The notes under the pieces are model-generated. The model was not told where the DNA came from, made no database searches, and was given only the letters and a program-made list of their open reading frames with translations. Positions 17,550 through 27,021 of a DNA stretch of 64,000 nucleotides are shown in pieces; position 1 is the first letter of the stretch, and every line of letters begins with the position of its first letter. The stretch lies in NCBI RefSeq assembly GCF_000020985.1, contig NC_011296.1, positions 434,001 to 498,000 on the forward strand. Direction: 5' to 3'. Made by a program: the position numbers and the translations under genes. This stretch comes from Thermodesulfovibrio yellowstonii DSM 11347. Lineage in GTDB: Bacteria; Nitrospirota; Thermodesulfovibrionia; Thermodesulfovibrionales; Thermodesulfovibrionaceae.

Positions 17550-17664
17550 AAAAGAGTGTTCAGATTGATATAAAGATAGGCGGAATGATAAGAAGAGGAA
17601 CAGAATGACAAAGAGGAAAGTCTCAGAGTTAAAAAAGTTAAATTATTACATGGGTGGATGATAG

Positions 17665-18819
17665 ATGAAAAAAGCACTTATCACAGGCATCACAGGTCAG
17701 GACGGAAGCTATCTTGCAGAGTTTTTACTTTCAAAGGGCTATGAAGTTCATGGACTTATAAGAAGAGCAAGCACCTTCAACACCCAGCGGATAGACCATA
17801 TATACATTGATCCTCACATGCCTGAAGCAAGACTTTTTCTTCATTATGGAGACCTTTCTGATTCGGGACAGCTCGTGCATATTATATACAACATTCAACC
17901 CGATGAGATATATCATCTCGGAGCTCAAAGTCATGTGCGTGTGAGCTTTGACATGCCTGAGTATACTGGAGACATTACTGCCCTTGGCACAACAAGGCTT
18001 CTTGAGGCAGTAAGGAGGAGTGGCATAAAGACACGCTTTTATCAAGCATCATCCTCCGAGATGTTTGGAGCATCTCCTCCACCTCAGAATGAAAAAACAC
18101 TCTTTTATCCAAGAAGCCCCTATGCAGCTGCAAAAGTATATGCCTACTGGGTCACAGTAAACTACAGAGAGGCCTATGGACTATTTGCTTGTAATGGCAT
18201 ACTTTTCAACCATGAAAGTCCCCGAAGAGGTGAGACCTTTGTAACACGAAAGATTACCCGTGCCCTTGCCCATATCCTTGCAGGCAAACAGAAAAAACTC
18301 TATCTTGGAAACCTAAATGCCAAACGTGACTGGGGATTTGCTCCCGAGTATGTGGAGATGATGTGGCTAATGCTTCAGGCAGATGAACCTGATGACTATG
18401 TTGTTGGCACAGGCGAAAGCCACTCGGTAAGAGAGTTTGTTGAAAAGGCATTCTCTTATGCGGGAATTGAGATTGAATGGAAAGGCTCAGGAACAGATGA
18501 AAAAGGTATAGTTTCTTCCTTAAAGGAAAACTTGGACATTGAACAGAGAATCTTGAACACAGGAGATGTCGTCATTGAAATAGACCCTCGATATTTCCGT
18601 CCAACGGAAGTTGAGCATCTTGAGGCAGATATAACAAAGGCAAAAAATAAACTTGGCTGGCAACCAAGGACAACTTTTGATGAGCTTGTAAAGATAATGG
18701 TTGACTATGACATGAAGTTTACAGGACTTAAACCCATAGGTGAAGGAATCAAAACATGCATGGAAAAAGGCTTTTGCTACACAAATCATGAGTATTCAAA
18801 AGAAAGAATTAGATATTAA
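17665..18819 (+). CDS. gmd: GDP-mannose 4,6-dehydratase
   Basis: 384 residues. It converts GDP-D-mannose to GDP-4-keto-6-deoxymannose, the precursor of GDP-L-fucose and GDP-rhamnose. Family text is strong: [42 protein letters not shown], the catalytic [37 protein letters not shown] and FRPTEVEHL. It stands alone between repeat-rich gaps and is followed by an fcl homologue, giving a two-step GDP-fucose-type pathway. In one 60-base stretch (from 17761) I count 27 G/C, well above the central locus. Confidence 0.96.
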   Translation: MKKALITGITGQDGSYLAEFLLSKGYEVHGLIRRASTFNTQRIDHIYIDPHMPEARLFLHYGDLSDSGQLVHIIYNIQPDEIYHLGAQSHVRVSFDMPEYTGDITALGTTRLLEAVRRSGIKTRFYQASSSEMFGASPPPQNEKTLFYPRSPYAAAKVYAYWVTVNYREAYGLFACNGILFNHESPRRGETFVTRKITRALAHILAGKQKKLYLGNLNAKRDWGFAPEYVEMMWLMLQADEPDDYVVGTGESHSVREFVEKAFSYAGIEIEWKGSGTDEKGIVSSLKENLDIEQRILNTGDVVIEIDPRYFRPTEVEHLEADITKAKNKLGWQPRTTFDELVKIMVDYDMKFTGLKPIGEGIKTCMEKGFCYTNHEYSKERIRY

Positions 18820-18845
18820 AATTAACTCAATGGTGGACATTACTT

Positions 18846-18953
18846 CTAAGCATATCTTTCAACTTGAGCATTTCTGTAACCCTGAGCGTCTCTTCCACCC
18901 TGAGAATAACTGTTACCCTGAGCATCTTTGTCATCCTGAGTATCACTGTCACC
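18846..18953. repeat. Degenerate 18-bp tandem array, six units
   Basis: Six consecutive 18-bp units, all in register. Examples are ctgagcgtctcttccacc, ctgagaataactgttacc, ctgagcatctttgtcatc and ctgagtatcactgtcacc. Each carries CTGAG plus a GT(C/T)A(C/T)C end, that is, the TGTCACCCTGAG edge of the interspersed repeat. The array runs directly into a normal repeat copy whose own edge supplies the next unit. Confidence 0.8.
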
Positions 18954-19235
18954 CCGAGCGTAAGCGAGGGGTCTCCTCCGTTTCTTTCATTCCAAGCATT
19001 CTTAATAGACGCGAAGAATTCGCCTTTAAGGGTCATCCAGAGGGCAAAGCCCGAGGGATCTCCTCCTTTAGAAAAACAGAGGAGATTCCTCGCAAACCCT
19101 TCGCCTATGGCTCAGGGCTCGCTTCGCTCGGCTCGGAATTACATTCCTATTCTGTCACCCCGAGCGAAAGCGAAGGGTCTACTCCTTTGGAGGCGAGGAG
19201 ATTCCTCACTCCGCTTCGCTTCGTTCGGAATGACA
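18947..19235. repeat. Mosaic of interspersed repeats
   Basis: At least three units end to end. The first starts TGTCACCCCGAGCGTAAGCG. The middle one has GGTCATCCAGAGGGC and GGAGATTCCTCGC. The third is a complete copy at 19153-19235 from TGTCACCCCGAGCGAAAGCG to TTCGGAATGACA. Confidence 0.75.
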
Positions 19236-19390
19236 GGGAATAATTAGGGTTTACTTGTCTTTGGTAAATATTATAAGTTTTAAACATCGGCATGAAAGAA
19301 ATTTATACAGCTTCATAGGTATGTTAAGTAGTTTTTTATTTAGCATATTATGCGGAATTATTGTAAAAGAAATCTTACAGAATATTTAAG

Positions 19391-20590
19391 ATGAACAAAG
19401 GCAGTAAAATAGCAGTTCTTGGTGTGAGCGGGCTTGTGGGAAGTGCCCTTGTGAGGAAACTTCTTGAGAGAGGCTACGAAAAAGTTATTGGCACATACAA
19501 AAGCAGGAAGCCAAATTTTGAGGACATTCAATTATTTCAGGTTGACCTGACCAATCAATCAGAAACAGAAACTTTCTTTGCGGAACAAGCTCCCGAGTAT
19601 GTCTTTCTTGCTGCTGCAAAAGTGGGTGGAATACTTGCAAACAATACCTACAAAGCAGAATTTATTTACGAAAACATGGCAATAGCTCTAAATGTGATCC
19701 ACAGTGCTTACAAATATGGAGTAAATAAGCTTCTTAATCTTGGCTCCTCCTGCATCTATCCAAAACACGCGCCTCAACCCTTGAAAGAAGAATATCTGCT
19801 TACAGCTCCTCTTGAACCCACAAACGAACCTTATGCAATAGCAAAGATAGCAGCGATAAAACTCTGTCGTTACTACAACGAACAGTATGGCACAAATTTT
19901 TTATCTGTTATGCCCACAAACCTTTACGGACCTAATGATAACTTCAACTTAGAAACTTCCCATGTTCTGCCTGCTCTTATCAGAAAATTCCATCTTGCAA
20001 AGCTTCTTGAAGAGGGAGATATTGAAGGGATAAAAAGAGACTTTCAAAAATATCCCATAGGCTTTGGACTTGATGAAAAATTAGACCTCTCAGACAAAAG
20101 CTTAATCTCTCAAATCCTCAACCATTTAGGCATAAAGTTTTCTAATTCAGCTAACAACTTTGAAAACCGAACCTTTAAAAATGTCATAGTCACCATGTGG
20201 GGCGCAGGCAAAGTATATCGTGAATTCCTTCATGTTGATGACCTTGCCGATGCCTGTGTATTTTTAATGGAGAATGTTGATGCTTGGAGCTTATCTCCTT
20301 ATCATCCAAAAATTAAGATTGAACATAGAGCCTTTAACCTCGAACCAATGCTTCCTGATTATCTTATAAATATCGGAACAGGAGAAGACCTCACAATTGA
20401 TGAACTTGCTCATACAATAAAGAACATAGTCGGATTCAGAGGCGATATTAATTATGATACATCTAATCCTGACGGAACTCCGAGAAAGCTTCTTGATGTC
20501 TCAAATATTAAAAGACTTGGTTGGAGTTACAAAATAGGGCTAAAAGACGGAATCAAGAGAGTCTATGAGTGGTATAAAGACAACTTATAA
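19391..20590 (+). CDS. fcl: GDP-L-fucose synthase-type epimerase/reductase
   Basis: 399 residues, longer than the usual roughly 310-320. It uses NADPH to epimerise and reduce GDP-4-keto-6-deoxymannose to GDP-L-fucose. Core motifs are VLGVSGLVGSALVRKL, AAAKVGGILANNTY, GSSCIYPKHAPQPL with the catalytic Ser, YAIAKIAAIKLC with Tyr-x3-Lys, PTNLYGPNDNF and REFLHVDDLADAC. The extra length is mainly an insert at about residues 205-265 (ending before VTMWGAGKVYREF), plus a segment near residues 300-320. With gmd upstream, GDP-fucose or a close 6-deoxyhexose is the expected product. Confidence 0.88.
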   Translation: MNKGSKIAVLGVSGLVGSALVRKLLERGYEKVIGTYKSRKPNFEDIQLFQVDLTNQSETETFFAEQAPEYVFLAAAKVGGILANNTYKAEFIYENMAIALNVIHSAYKYGVNKLLNLGSSCIYPKHAPQPLKEEYLLTAPLEPTNEPYAIAKIAAIKLCRYYNEQYGTNFLSVMPTNLYGPNDNFNLETSHVLPALIRKFHLAKLLEEGDIEGIKRDFQKYPIGFGLDEKLDLSDKSLISQILNHLGIKFSNSANNFENRTFKNVIVTMWGAGKVYREFLHVDDLADACVFLMENVDAWSLSPYHPKIKIEHRAFNLEPMLPDYLINIGTGEDLTIDELAHTIKNIVGFRGDINYDTSNPDGTPRKLLDVSNIKRLGWSYKIGLKDGIKRVYEWYKDNL

Positions 20591-20597
20591 TTTTAGT

Positions 20598-20708
20598 TGT
20601 CACTTTGAGGGGAAAAGGTCCCGAAGAGTCTCCTCTGTATAGGCAGGAGATTCCTCGCAGACCCCTCGCCTGCGGCTCAGGGCTTGCTTCGCTCGGCTCG
20701 GAATGACA
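20598..20708. repeat. Interspersed inverted repeat, complete copy
   Basis: From TGTCACTTTGAGG through GAGTCTCCTCT and GGAGATTCCTCGC to CTCGGCTCGGAATGACA. The inner part (CTTCGCTCGGCTCGGAAT) closely matches 19125-19140. This is the last copy before a repeat-free stretch of about 32 kb. Confidence 0.8.
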
Positions 20709-20736
20709 GATGGAGGTAATTGAAAAATAGGATCGA

Positions 20737-20780
20737 TTGTAGTTTATTGCTTTTCAATAAATTACAAGTTTTTGAACAGT
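20737..20780 (+). repeat. 44-nt hairpin element, copy 2
   Basis: TTGTAGTTTATTG (20737-20749) and CAATAAATTACAA (20755-20767) form a 13-bp stem with one G-U pair and a 5-nt loop, followed by GTTTTTGAACAGT. It has the same length and layout as 14416-14459. It lies 25 nt before the ribosome site of the first gene of the main glycan block. Confidence 0.6.
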
Positions 20781-20805
20781 CTCATTATAAAAATTAGAGG
20801 TGACT

Positions 20806-21753
20806 ATGAGCAACTATTTCACTAAACGAATCTTAATTACAGGCGGGGCAGGATTTATAGGGTCTCACTTATGTGAAAAACTTCTCAGTGAAGGGCATGA
20901 AGTACTTTGTGTTGATAATTTTTACACAGGGAAAAGAGCTAATATTGCTCATCTTTTATCCAATCCTAACTTTGAAATATTACGTCATGATATAACTTTC
21001 TCCCTTTATGTAGAGGTAGATGAAATTTATCATCTTGCATGTCCTGCGTCTCCTGTGCATTATCAATTTGATCCTGTCCAGACAATAAAAACAGCAGTGC
21101 ATGGAAGCATAAACATGCTTGGGCTGGCAAAGAGAACAAAAGCAAAAATATTACTTGCTTCAACAAGTGAAGTTTATGGAGACCCTACAGTACATCCTCA
21201 ACAAGAAACATACTGGGGAAATGTAAATCCCATTGGTCCGAGAGCCTGTTATGATGAAGGGAAAAGATGTGCCGAGACTCTATTTTTTGATTATCATAGA
21301 CAGCATAAAGTTAGAATTAAAATTGCCAGAATTTTTAATACTTATGGTCCGAGAATGCATCCTAATGATGGGAGGGTAGTAAGTAACTTTATTATTCAGG
21401 CTTTAAAGGGAGAAGACATAACCATATATGGAGATGGAAGTCAAACAAGAAGTTTTTGTTATATTGATGACATGATTGAAGGTCTGATAAAACTAATGAA
21501 TTCAGAAAATGATTTTACAGGTCCTGTGAATTTAGGAAATCCTTTTGAAATATCAATTCTTGAGCTTGCAAAAAAAATAATAGAATTAACAGGTTCAAAA
21601 TCAAAAATTGTATTTAAGCCATTACCTGACGATGATCCGAAGAGAAGACAGCCTGATATTACACTGGCTAAACAAAAGCTTAACTGGCAACCATTTACAC
21701 TTTTAGAAGAAGGGCTTTTAAAAACTATAGAATATTTCCGAAAAATACTATAA
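20806..21753 (+). CDS. UDP-glucuronate decarboxylase (UDP-xylose synthase)
   Basis: 315 residues from ATG 20806, which has AGAGGTG as ribosome site; a GTG two codons earlier is less likely. It converts UDP-glucuronate to UDP-xylose via a 4-keto intermediate. UXS marks are [59 protein letters not shown] with the catalytic Tyr-x3-Lys, [10 protein letters not shown] and [14 protein letters not shown]. No UDP-glucose dehydrogenase gene lies in the window, so the substrate must come from elsewhere. It opens the compact glycan block. Confidence 0.92.
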   Translation: MSNYFTKRILITGGAGFIGSHLCEKLLSEGHEVLCVDNFYTGKRANIAHLLSNPNFEILRHDITFSLYVEVDEIYHLACPASPVHYQFDPVQTIKTAVHGSINMLGLAKRTKAKILLASTSEVYGDPTVHPQQETYWGNVNPIGPRACYDEGKRCAETLFFDYHRQHKVRIKIARIFNTYGPRMHPNDGRVVSNFIIQALKGEDITIYGDGSQTRSFCYIDDMIEGLIKLMNSENDFTGPVNLGNPFEISILELAKKIIELTGSKSKIVFKPLPDDDPKRRQPDITLAKQKLNWQPFTLLEEGLLKTIEYFRKIL

Positions 21754-21757
21754 TTCG

Positions 21758-22828
21758 ATGCAATATAAAACAATTTTAATAACAGGTGGAGCTGGTTTTG
21801 TAGGCTCTAACCTTGCCATTAAATTCAAAGAAAGATATTCCGATATAAAAGTTATAGCATTGGATAATCTCAGAAGACGTGGCTCAGAACTCAATCTTGT
21901 ACGATTAAAAAGATATGGAGTTGAGTTTATTCATGGTGATATTAGAAATAGAGAAGACTTGGAAAGCATTGGTTACTTTGATTTAATGATAGAATGTTCA
22001 GCTGAGCCATCAGTGCTTTCAGGATATAATGAATCACCAGAGTATCTTATTAACACCAATTTAATCGGAACTATAAACTGTCTTGAAATGTTAAGAAAAA
22101 ATAAAGCTGATATAATTTTTCTGTCAACCAGCCGTGTATATCCGATCAAGACACTTAATTCGCTTGAATATGAAGAATTAGAAACACGTTTTGAATTGAA
22201 ACTATATCAGTCTATTAAAGGAGTTTCTCAAAAAGGGATAACAGAAGAATTTCCATTAAATGGTATTCGTTCTCTTTATGGAACTACAAAATTAGCATCT
22301 GAACTTTTAATTCAAGAATATATTGGTGTCTATGGTATTCGTGGTGTTATTAATCGTTGTGGAGTATTAACAGGTCCGTGGCAGATGGGAAAGGTTGAGC
22401 AAGGATTTGTAGTTTTATGGGTGGCGAAGCATATTTATGGAGGTGAATTGTGTTACATAGGATATAAAGGGACTGGTAAACAGGTTAGAGATATTCTGCA
22501 TATTGATGATCTTTATAACCTGATAGAGAAGCAAATACTCAATATTCATACATATAATGGTCAAATTTTCAATATTGGAGGTGGCAGAAATATTAGTGTG
22601 TCACTGAAAGAACTAACCCAGATTTGCCAAGATGTCACGGGTAATAAAATAGAAATTAAATCTATTCCAGATACAAGATTCGCTGATATTCCCTATTATA
22701 TAACAGATTACACAAAAGCACAGACTGAAATTGGTTGGATACCTAAGTATTCTGTAAGAGAAATAATTGAAGAGATAGCAAGATGGATATATGATAACAA
22801 AGAATTATTAAGTCCAATACTTGCATAG
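21758..22828 (+). CDS. SDR epimerase, CDP-paratose 2-epimerase-like (first of a pair)
   Basis: 356 residues of the extended short-chain dehydrogenase family. It shows [39 protein letters not shown], and an intact catalytic site in LYGTTKLASE (Tyr-x3-Lys). RCGVLTGPWQMGKVEQGF and GKQVRDILHIDDL recall CDP-paratose/tyvelose 2-epimerases. The CDP-glucose pathway genes that would make CDP-paratose are absent here, so the real substrate is unknown. It is 4 nt after UXS and 17 nt before a paralogous SDR; the two probably act on one pathway. Confidence 0.75.
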   Translation: MQYKTILITGGAGFVGSNLAIKFKERYSDIKVIALDNLRRRGSELNLVRLKRYGVEFIHGDIRNREDLESIGYFDLMIECSAEPSVLSGYNESPEYLINTNLIGTINCLEMLRKNKADIIFLSTSRVYPIKTLNSLEYEELETRFELKLYQSIKGVSQKGITEEFPLNGIRSLYGTTKLASELLIQEYIGVYGIRGVINRCGVLTGPWQMGKVEQGFVVLWVAKHIYGGELCYIGYKGTGKQVRDILHIDDLYNLIEKQILNIHTYNGQIFNIGGGRNISVSLKELTQICQDVTGNKIEIKSIPDTRFADIPYYITDYTKAQTEIGWIPKYSVREIIEEIARWIYDNKELLSPILA

Positions 22829-22845
22829 AGCATGGAGGGTTATGA

Positions 22846-23907
22846 ATGAACATAGCTTTAATTACAGGTTCTGCAGGGCTAATAGGTTCCGAAAGTGTTA
22901 GATTTTTTGCCCAGAAAGGTTTCACTATAGTTGGAATTGACAATGATATGCGAAAAGTTTTTTTTGGTGAGGAGGCTTCCACACGATGGAATCTGGAGAG
23001 GTTAAAAGAGGAAGTTCCAGAATACATTCATTATGAAGTAGATATACGAGACCAGCAAAAGATAGAACAGATATTTAAAGAATATAATACTGATATAAAA
23101 CTTATAGTCCATACAGCAGCTCAACCTTCACATGATTGGGCAGCTAAGGATCCATTTACTGATTTTACTGTAAATGCAAATGGTACTCTGGTTTTGCTGG
23201 AAATGACAAGAAGGTATTGCCCAGAAGCTGTATTTATTTTTACATCAACCAATAAAGTTTATGGAGATGCTCCCAATCAGCTTCCTTTAATAGAACTTGA
23301 CACACGCTGGGAACTTGATAAATCACATCCATATTATGAGTACGGGATAGACGAATCAATGAGTATTGATCAGTCAAAGCACAGTCTTTTTGGAGCTTCA
23401 AAAGTAGCTGCAGACATTCTGGTTCAGGAATATGGAAGATATTTTGGTATGAAAACAGTTTGTTTCAGAGGCGGGTGTCTAACAGGACCTAATCACTCAG
23501 GAACACAACTTCACGGATTTTTAGCCTATTTAATGAAATGCGCTATAACTGGTGAAAACTATACAGTTTTTGGTTATAAAGGTAAACAGGTAAGGGATAA
23601 CATTCATAGTTTTGACCTTGTAAATATGTTCTGGCATTTTTATCAGAATCCAAGATGCGGTGAAGTTTATAATGCAGGAGGAAGTAGATATTCCAATTGT
23701 TCTATGTTAGAAGCAATTAAAATGTGTGAAGAAATTACAGGCAAAAAACTCAATTGGTCATATACCGATACCAATCGCATTGGTGACCATATCTGGTGGA
23801 TAAGTGATGTAAGAAAATTTAAGAAACATTATCCTACTTGGGAATTTACCAGAGATATCAAGCAAATATTGATTGAGATTTTTGGAGGTCTTGTTAAAAG
23901 GCTTTAA
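22846..23907 (+). CDS. SDR epimerase, CDP-paratose 2-epimerase-like (second of a pair)
   Basis: 353 residues with a strong GGAGGG ribosome site. The Rossmann motif is [14 protein letters not shown], then [48 protein letters not shown] and [16 protein letters not shown]. At the position of the catalytic Tyr-x3-Lys it reads [12 protein letters not shown], so the Tyr is Phe. As I recall the subfamily, this is usual for its close relatives, which suggests an altered mechanism or dependence on the paired SDR just upstream. The exact sugar is unknown. Confidence 0.75.
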   Translation: MNIALITGSAGLIGSESVRFFAQKGFTIVGIDNDMRKVFFGEEASTRWNLERLKEEVPEYIHYEVDIRDQQKIEQIFKEYNTDIKLIVHTAAQPSHDWAAKDPFTDFTVNANGTLVLLEMTRRYCPEAVFIFTSTNKVYGDAPNQLPLIELDTRWELDKSHPYYEYGIDESMSIDQSKHSLFGASKVAADILVQEYGRYFGMKTVCFRGGCLTGPNHSGTQLHGFLAYLMKCAITGENYTVFGYKGKQVRDNIHSFDLVNMFWHFYQNPRCGEVYNAGGSRYSNCSMLEAIKMCEEITGKKLNWSYTDTNRIGDHIWWISDVRKFKKHYPTWEFTRDIKQILIEIFGGLVKRL

Positions 23908-23915
23908 AATAATTC

Positions 23916-25352
23916 ATGAAAAAAAACTTCTTGTATTATTTGTCTCCCTCAGTAGTAATAGGAATATTGAGTACGTTTATAATGGTTCCTGTTACAACCT
24001 ACTATCTTGAACCAAAAGATTTTGGAATTTTTGCCATTATTAATACTATTGTTATGCCTATAGGACCTCTGTCTTCAACAGGAGTATCGTGGGTTCTGGG
24101 AGGAAATTACTATAAAATAAATGAGGAAGAAAGAAAAATATTGCTTTTTAATCTATTGATTCTGGATTTTACTTTTAAGTTTTTCTGGGTTATAGTATTC
24201 TGGCTTTTATCTTATTTATTATTGCCAGTTATAATAAAAGATTTTGAACACAGATATATACTATATTTTAAGTTAATATTATTAGCCACTCTATTTACAG
24301 CCTTATGGCCTACCATATCTTATTTCATTGTATTACAACAGAAAGGCAGATTGCATGCTATATTTGAAATAATTCCTTGGCTTTGTGGAGCAATAACTAC
24401 TATTGTTAGCTTGAGCGTTTTTAATTTTTCAACATTAGCATTATTTTTGAATCCTCTGGTGTCAGGTTTGACCTCATTTTTATTAGGTTTATGGTATATT
24501 AAAAATTATATAAAACCGATAATTGTAAAGAAGTGGTTAACTGAAATTTTTAAAGTGGGAATACCATCAATTCTAGTAAATTTAGTAGATATACTAACAA
24601 GCGTGTTAAGTAGATATTTTATTCAAAAATGGATAAATCTTTCTCAGCTTGGAATATATTCTCATTCCGAGAGTTATAAAACTATATTTACAATGGGCAC
24701 AAAGGCATTCAGCAGAAGTTTTGTTCCACCATTGCTTGAGGCTTTTTCAAAAAATACAAGCACCGAGAAAATAGAAACACAGTTAAAAAGATGGTATGGA
24801 CTATTAGGACTTGCAGGAGTTTTTGTGACCTTGTTTTCTTATGAAATAGTCAATATATTAACACATGGAAAATTTGTAAAAGCAGCACCGCTGGTACCAA
24901 TATGGTTTTTTCTTATTCTTTCGTTTACATATGGAATGCCTGGAACTCAATTTTTGCTTGTTCAAAAAAAAAATCAATTCATGATGTATTCTGGAATAAT
25001 CACAGGAATGATTTTTATTAGTGTTATTGCATTTTCGGTATATCAGTTTGGTCTATTCGGTGCGGTTATTTCTTTGGTATTGTATAACTTTTGCATTCAG
25101 TTAGTGAGAACTATTTACGCAAAGAAACTTGGCAGCAGAAATTTGGGAGAGAAATATTTTGCTTTAGTAACAGTTTTAATGTTTGGAGTTTACTTATTAA
25201 ATGAATTATTTAAGTTAAGTTTTATCGGTAAAATTTTAGTATTAATCCTATTATATGTCTATATATTTAAACAATTTGGATTAAATGAAATGATATATAA
25301 AAAACAAAAAATTTTTTTCATTATTTTAGCAAATAAGAATGAAAAAAAGTAA
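23916..25352 (+). CDS. wzx: Wzx-type O-antigen/capsule flippase
   Basis: 478 residues, about 12-14 hydrophobic helices spread over the full length and few charged loops. The N-terminus (LSPSVVIGILSTFIMVPVTTYYLEPKDFGIFAIINTIV) is characteristic of the polysaccharide-transport (PST/MOP) family. It flips undecaprenyl-diphosphate-linked repeat units to the periplasm, for polymerisation by the Wzy-like protein encoded further down. Its 3' end overlaps the APS kinase gene by 14 nt, so the sulfation genes belong to the same transcript. Confidence 0.85.
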   Translation: MKKNFLYYLSPSVVIGILSTFIMVPVTTYYLEPKDFGIFAIINTIVMPIGPLSSTGVSWVLGGNYYKINEEERKILLFNLLILDFTFKFFWVIVFWLLSYLLLPVIIKDFEHRYILYFKLILLATLFTALWPTISYFIVLQQKGRLHAIFEIIPWLCGAITTIVSLSVFNFSTLALFLNPLVSGLTSFLLGLWYIKNYIKPIIVKKWLTEIFKVGIPSILVNLVDILTSVLSRYFIQKWINLSQLGIYSHSESYKTIFTMGTKAFSRSFVPPLLEAFSKNTSTEKIETQLKRWYGLLGLAGVFVTLFSYEIVNILTHGKFVKAAPLVPIWFFLILSFTYGMPGTQFLLVQKKNQFMMYSGIITGMIFISVIAFSVYQFGLFGAVISLVLYNFCIQLVRTIYAKKLGSRNLGEKYFALVTVLMFGVYLLNELFKLSFIGKILVLILLYVYIFKQFGLNEMIYKKQKIFFIILANKNEKK

Positions 25353-25941
25353 CAATAATCTCACACTTTATAAAGGTTATATTAATAGAGAGGATAGAGA
25401 ACGTTTACATGGTCATAAATCATTTGTTATCTGGTTTACAGGTCTTCCTGCATCTGGCAAATCAACAATTGCTCACTTGGTTGAAAAAGAATTATATAAA
25501 AGAGGATGTTCTACATATGTATTAGACGGTGACAATGTTAGATATGGATTATGTTCAGATCTTGGATTTTCTATTGAAGAAAGGAAAGAAAATATCCGAC
25601 GAGTTGGGGAGTTAGTAAAATTATTTGTTGATGCCGGGATTATAGTGATTACAAGCTTTATCTCACCTTTTAAAGAAGATAGAGAAAAGGTTCGTTCTCT
25701 TTTTAAGGAAGAAGACTTTATTGAAGTATATACAAAATGTCCTGTGGAGACATGTTCTTTACGCGATCAAAAGGGTATTTATAAAAAAGCTATAAAAGGA
25801 GAAATAAAAAATTTTACAGGAATATCTGCACCTTATGAGGAACCTGAAAATCCAGAAATTACAATATTTACCGATATTGATAGCCCAATAGAAGCATGTC
25901 AAAAAATTTTAAGGTACATTAAAGATAAACTAAAATTATGA
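25339..25941 (+). CDS. cysC: Adenylylsulfate (APS) kinase
   Basis: 200 residues. It phosphorylates APS to PAPS, the universal sulfate donor. The P-loop is GLPASGKST, followed by VLDGDNVRYGLCSDLGFS, ERKENIRRVGE, VITSFISPFKEDREKVR, and the C-terminal IKNFTGISAPYEEPENPEI. All the standard CysC motifs are present. It lies inside the glycan operon and overlaps both the flippase gene and the next gene, a sulfotransferase (4 nt, ATGA). This strongly suggests that its PAPS serves polysaccharide sulfation rather than sulfate assimilation. ATP sulfurylase is not in the window. Confidence 0.93.
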   Translation: MKKSNNNLTLYKGYINREDRERLHGHKSFVIWFTGLPASGKSTIAHLVEKELYKRGCSTYVLDGDNVRYGLCSDLGFSIEERKENIRRVGELVKLFVDAGIIVITSFISPFKEDREKVRSLFKEEDFIEVYTKCPVETCSLRDQKGIYKKAIKGEIKNFTGISAPYEEPENPEITIFTDIDSPIEACQKILRYIKDKLKL

Positions 25942-27008
25942 AGTATAAAAAAATATTTTTTCACTTTTTATCAAAATATATTCCATCTGCATTAAAACTT
26001 AAAATTAAAAATTTTTTATTCTATTTTAAAAAATCATGCGTTACACTTGAAAAGCCTATTTTTATATGGGGCACGGGTCGGAGCGGTACACATCTTTTAT
26101 ATGATTTATTATCGTTACATCCTGATTTATGTTTTGTAAGAACATATAAACGATGGAAAAAAGGATTATGGGGAAGCATGCATTATGGGGATACAACACC
26201 AGAAAAATTAAAAGGTTATCCAATACCTGTAGAAGGAATGATATTTAATTGGCAAACAGCTGGCCTTATTCCCATCTTTAAGGGTAAAATGAAGAGAGAT
26301 CATATTTTGAAAATAAATAAAGATATTGTTATAGAGAACTATAAAACATTATATGTTAAATGGAAATGGTTAAAATGTGACAAGAAATATCGAGTATTAG
26401 ATAAAACACCTGCATATATAATGATGGTTGAAATAATAAATGAAATATTTCCTGATAGTTATCATATTTTTTGCATAAGGGATCCTCGATCTGTTGTTAA
26501 CTCAATCCTTAGAATCGCCAGATTTACAGGTAAAGATAACTTTGAAAAAGAATATAAAGATGGATTCTTTGCTAATATGTATCCAGATGGATATGAAAAA
26601 ATTATCGGGAAATCATTAGTTGAAATTATTTGTTGGCAAGTTGAGAAATTAATTCTTACAGGATTTAGTTATATTAAACTTTTAGATAATAGACTAATTC
26701 CATTCAGATATGAAGAATTGTTAAACGATATACATAATTCTTATTTCAATTTGATTAAAAAATTAGAACTTTCTCCATTTTATAAAATAATTGACTTAAT
26801 TCCTAATAAATTTCCAGACTATAGCCCTGATTGGCCACAGCCATTTGAAAACTTTGATGCAAATGAAAAGATTTGTTTCAATAGTGAGGAATTAAAATTT
26901 TTTTCAGAGATACAAAAATTAGCTATATTACTTGGTTATGATAAAAATAAACCCGGTAAAATTATTAAACCGATCAGTAGAGAGTTATATCAAATATCAA
27001 ATAATTAG
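25938..27008 (+). CDS. PAPS-dependent sulfotransferase
   Basis: 356 residues. The 5'-phosphosulfate-binding loop is IFIWGTGRSGTHLLYDLL near residue 42, and the 3'-phosphate-binding segment is IFCIRDPRSVVNSIL near residue 180. KTPAYIMM lies between them as the usual conserved stretch. It transfers sulfate from PAPS to an acceptor, here presumably a sugar hydroxyl of the surface glycan, because the gene is wedged between wzx-cysC and a glycosyltransferase. It overlaps cysC by 4 nt. It is AT-rich like the following genes. A soluble cytosolic enzyme; no membrane segment seen. Confidence 0.85.
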   Translation: MKYKKIFFHFLSKYIPSALKLKIKNFLFYFKKSCVTLEKPIFIWGTGRSGTHLLYDLLSLHPDLCFVRTYKRWKKGLWGSMHYGDTTPEKLKGYPIPVEGMIFNWQTAGLIPIFKGKMKRDHILKINKDIVIENYKTLYVKWKWLKCDKKYRVLDKTPAYIMMVEIINEIFPDSYHIFCIRDPRSVVNSILRIARFTGKDNFEKEYKDGFFANMYPDGYEKIIGKSLVEIICWQVEKLILTGFSYIKLLDNRLIPFRYEELLNDIHNSYFNLIKKLELSPFYKIIDLIPNKFPDYSPDWPQPFENFDANEKICFNSEELKFFSEIQKLAILLGYDKNKPGKIIKPISRELYQISNN

Positions 27009-27021
27009 AAAAATCAGAAAA

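Larger units (their letters stand above)
17304..17664. other. Intergenic region with two interspersed repeat copies
   Basis: This 361-base gap holds two complete TGTCA...TGACA elements (17316-17389 and 17462-17549) and scattered single motifs (ggaatgataagaag, cagaatgacaaag). Near its end, GGGTGGATGAT forms a plausible ribosome site for gmd. No gene or RNA seen. Confidence 0.7.
18820..19390. other. 571-base intergenic region: tandem 18-bp array and repeats
   Basis: Contains an 18-bp degenerate tandem array (18846-18953), then a mosaic of interspersed repeats (18947-19235), then about 150 bases of AT-rich sequence before fcl with no clear promoter. Long open frames across the repeats (for example 18740-19243 plus and 18864-19247 plus) are products of repeat composition, not genes. 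Confidence 0.7.

Noticed and set aside
18846-18953. Possible CRISPR array
   Set aside because: Units are 18 bp and directly adjacent with no spacers, and no cas gene is nearby.
18740-19247. Open frames across the repeats, including one with HPE-type peptide repeats
   Set aside because: They arise from the 18-bp array and repeat arms; no ribosome site or conserved domain.
21758-23907. Naming the pair as true CDP-paratose/tyvelose epimerases
   Set aside because: The CDP-glucose, dehydratase and reductase genes that would supply the substrate are missing, and one active-site Tyr is Phe.
26932-27021. Upstream TTG extension of the glycosyltransferase at 27022
   Set aside because: It overlaps the sulfotransferase by 77 bases, and the conserved GT-B start begins at 27022.
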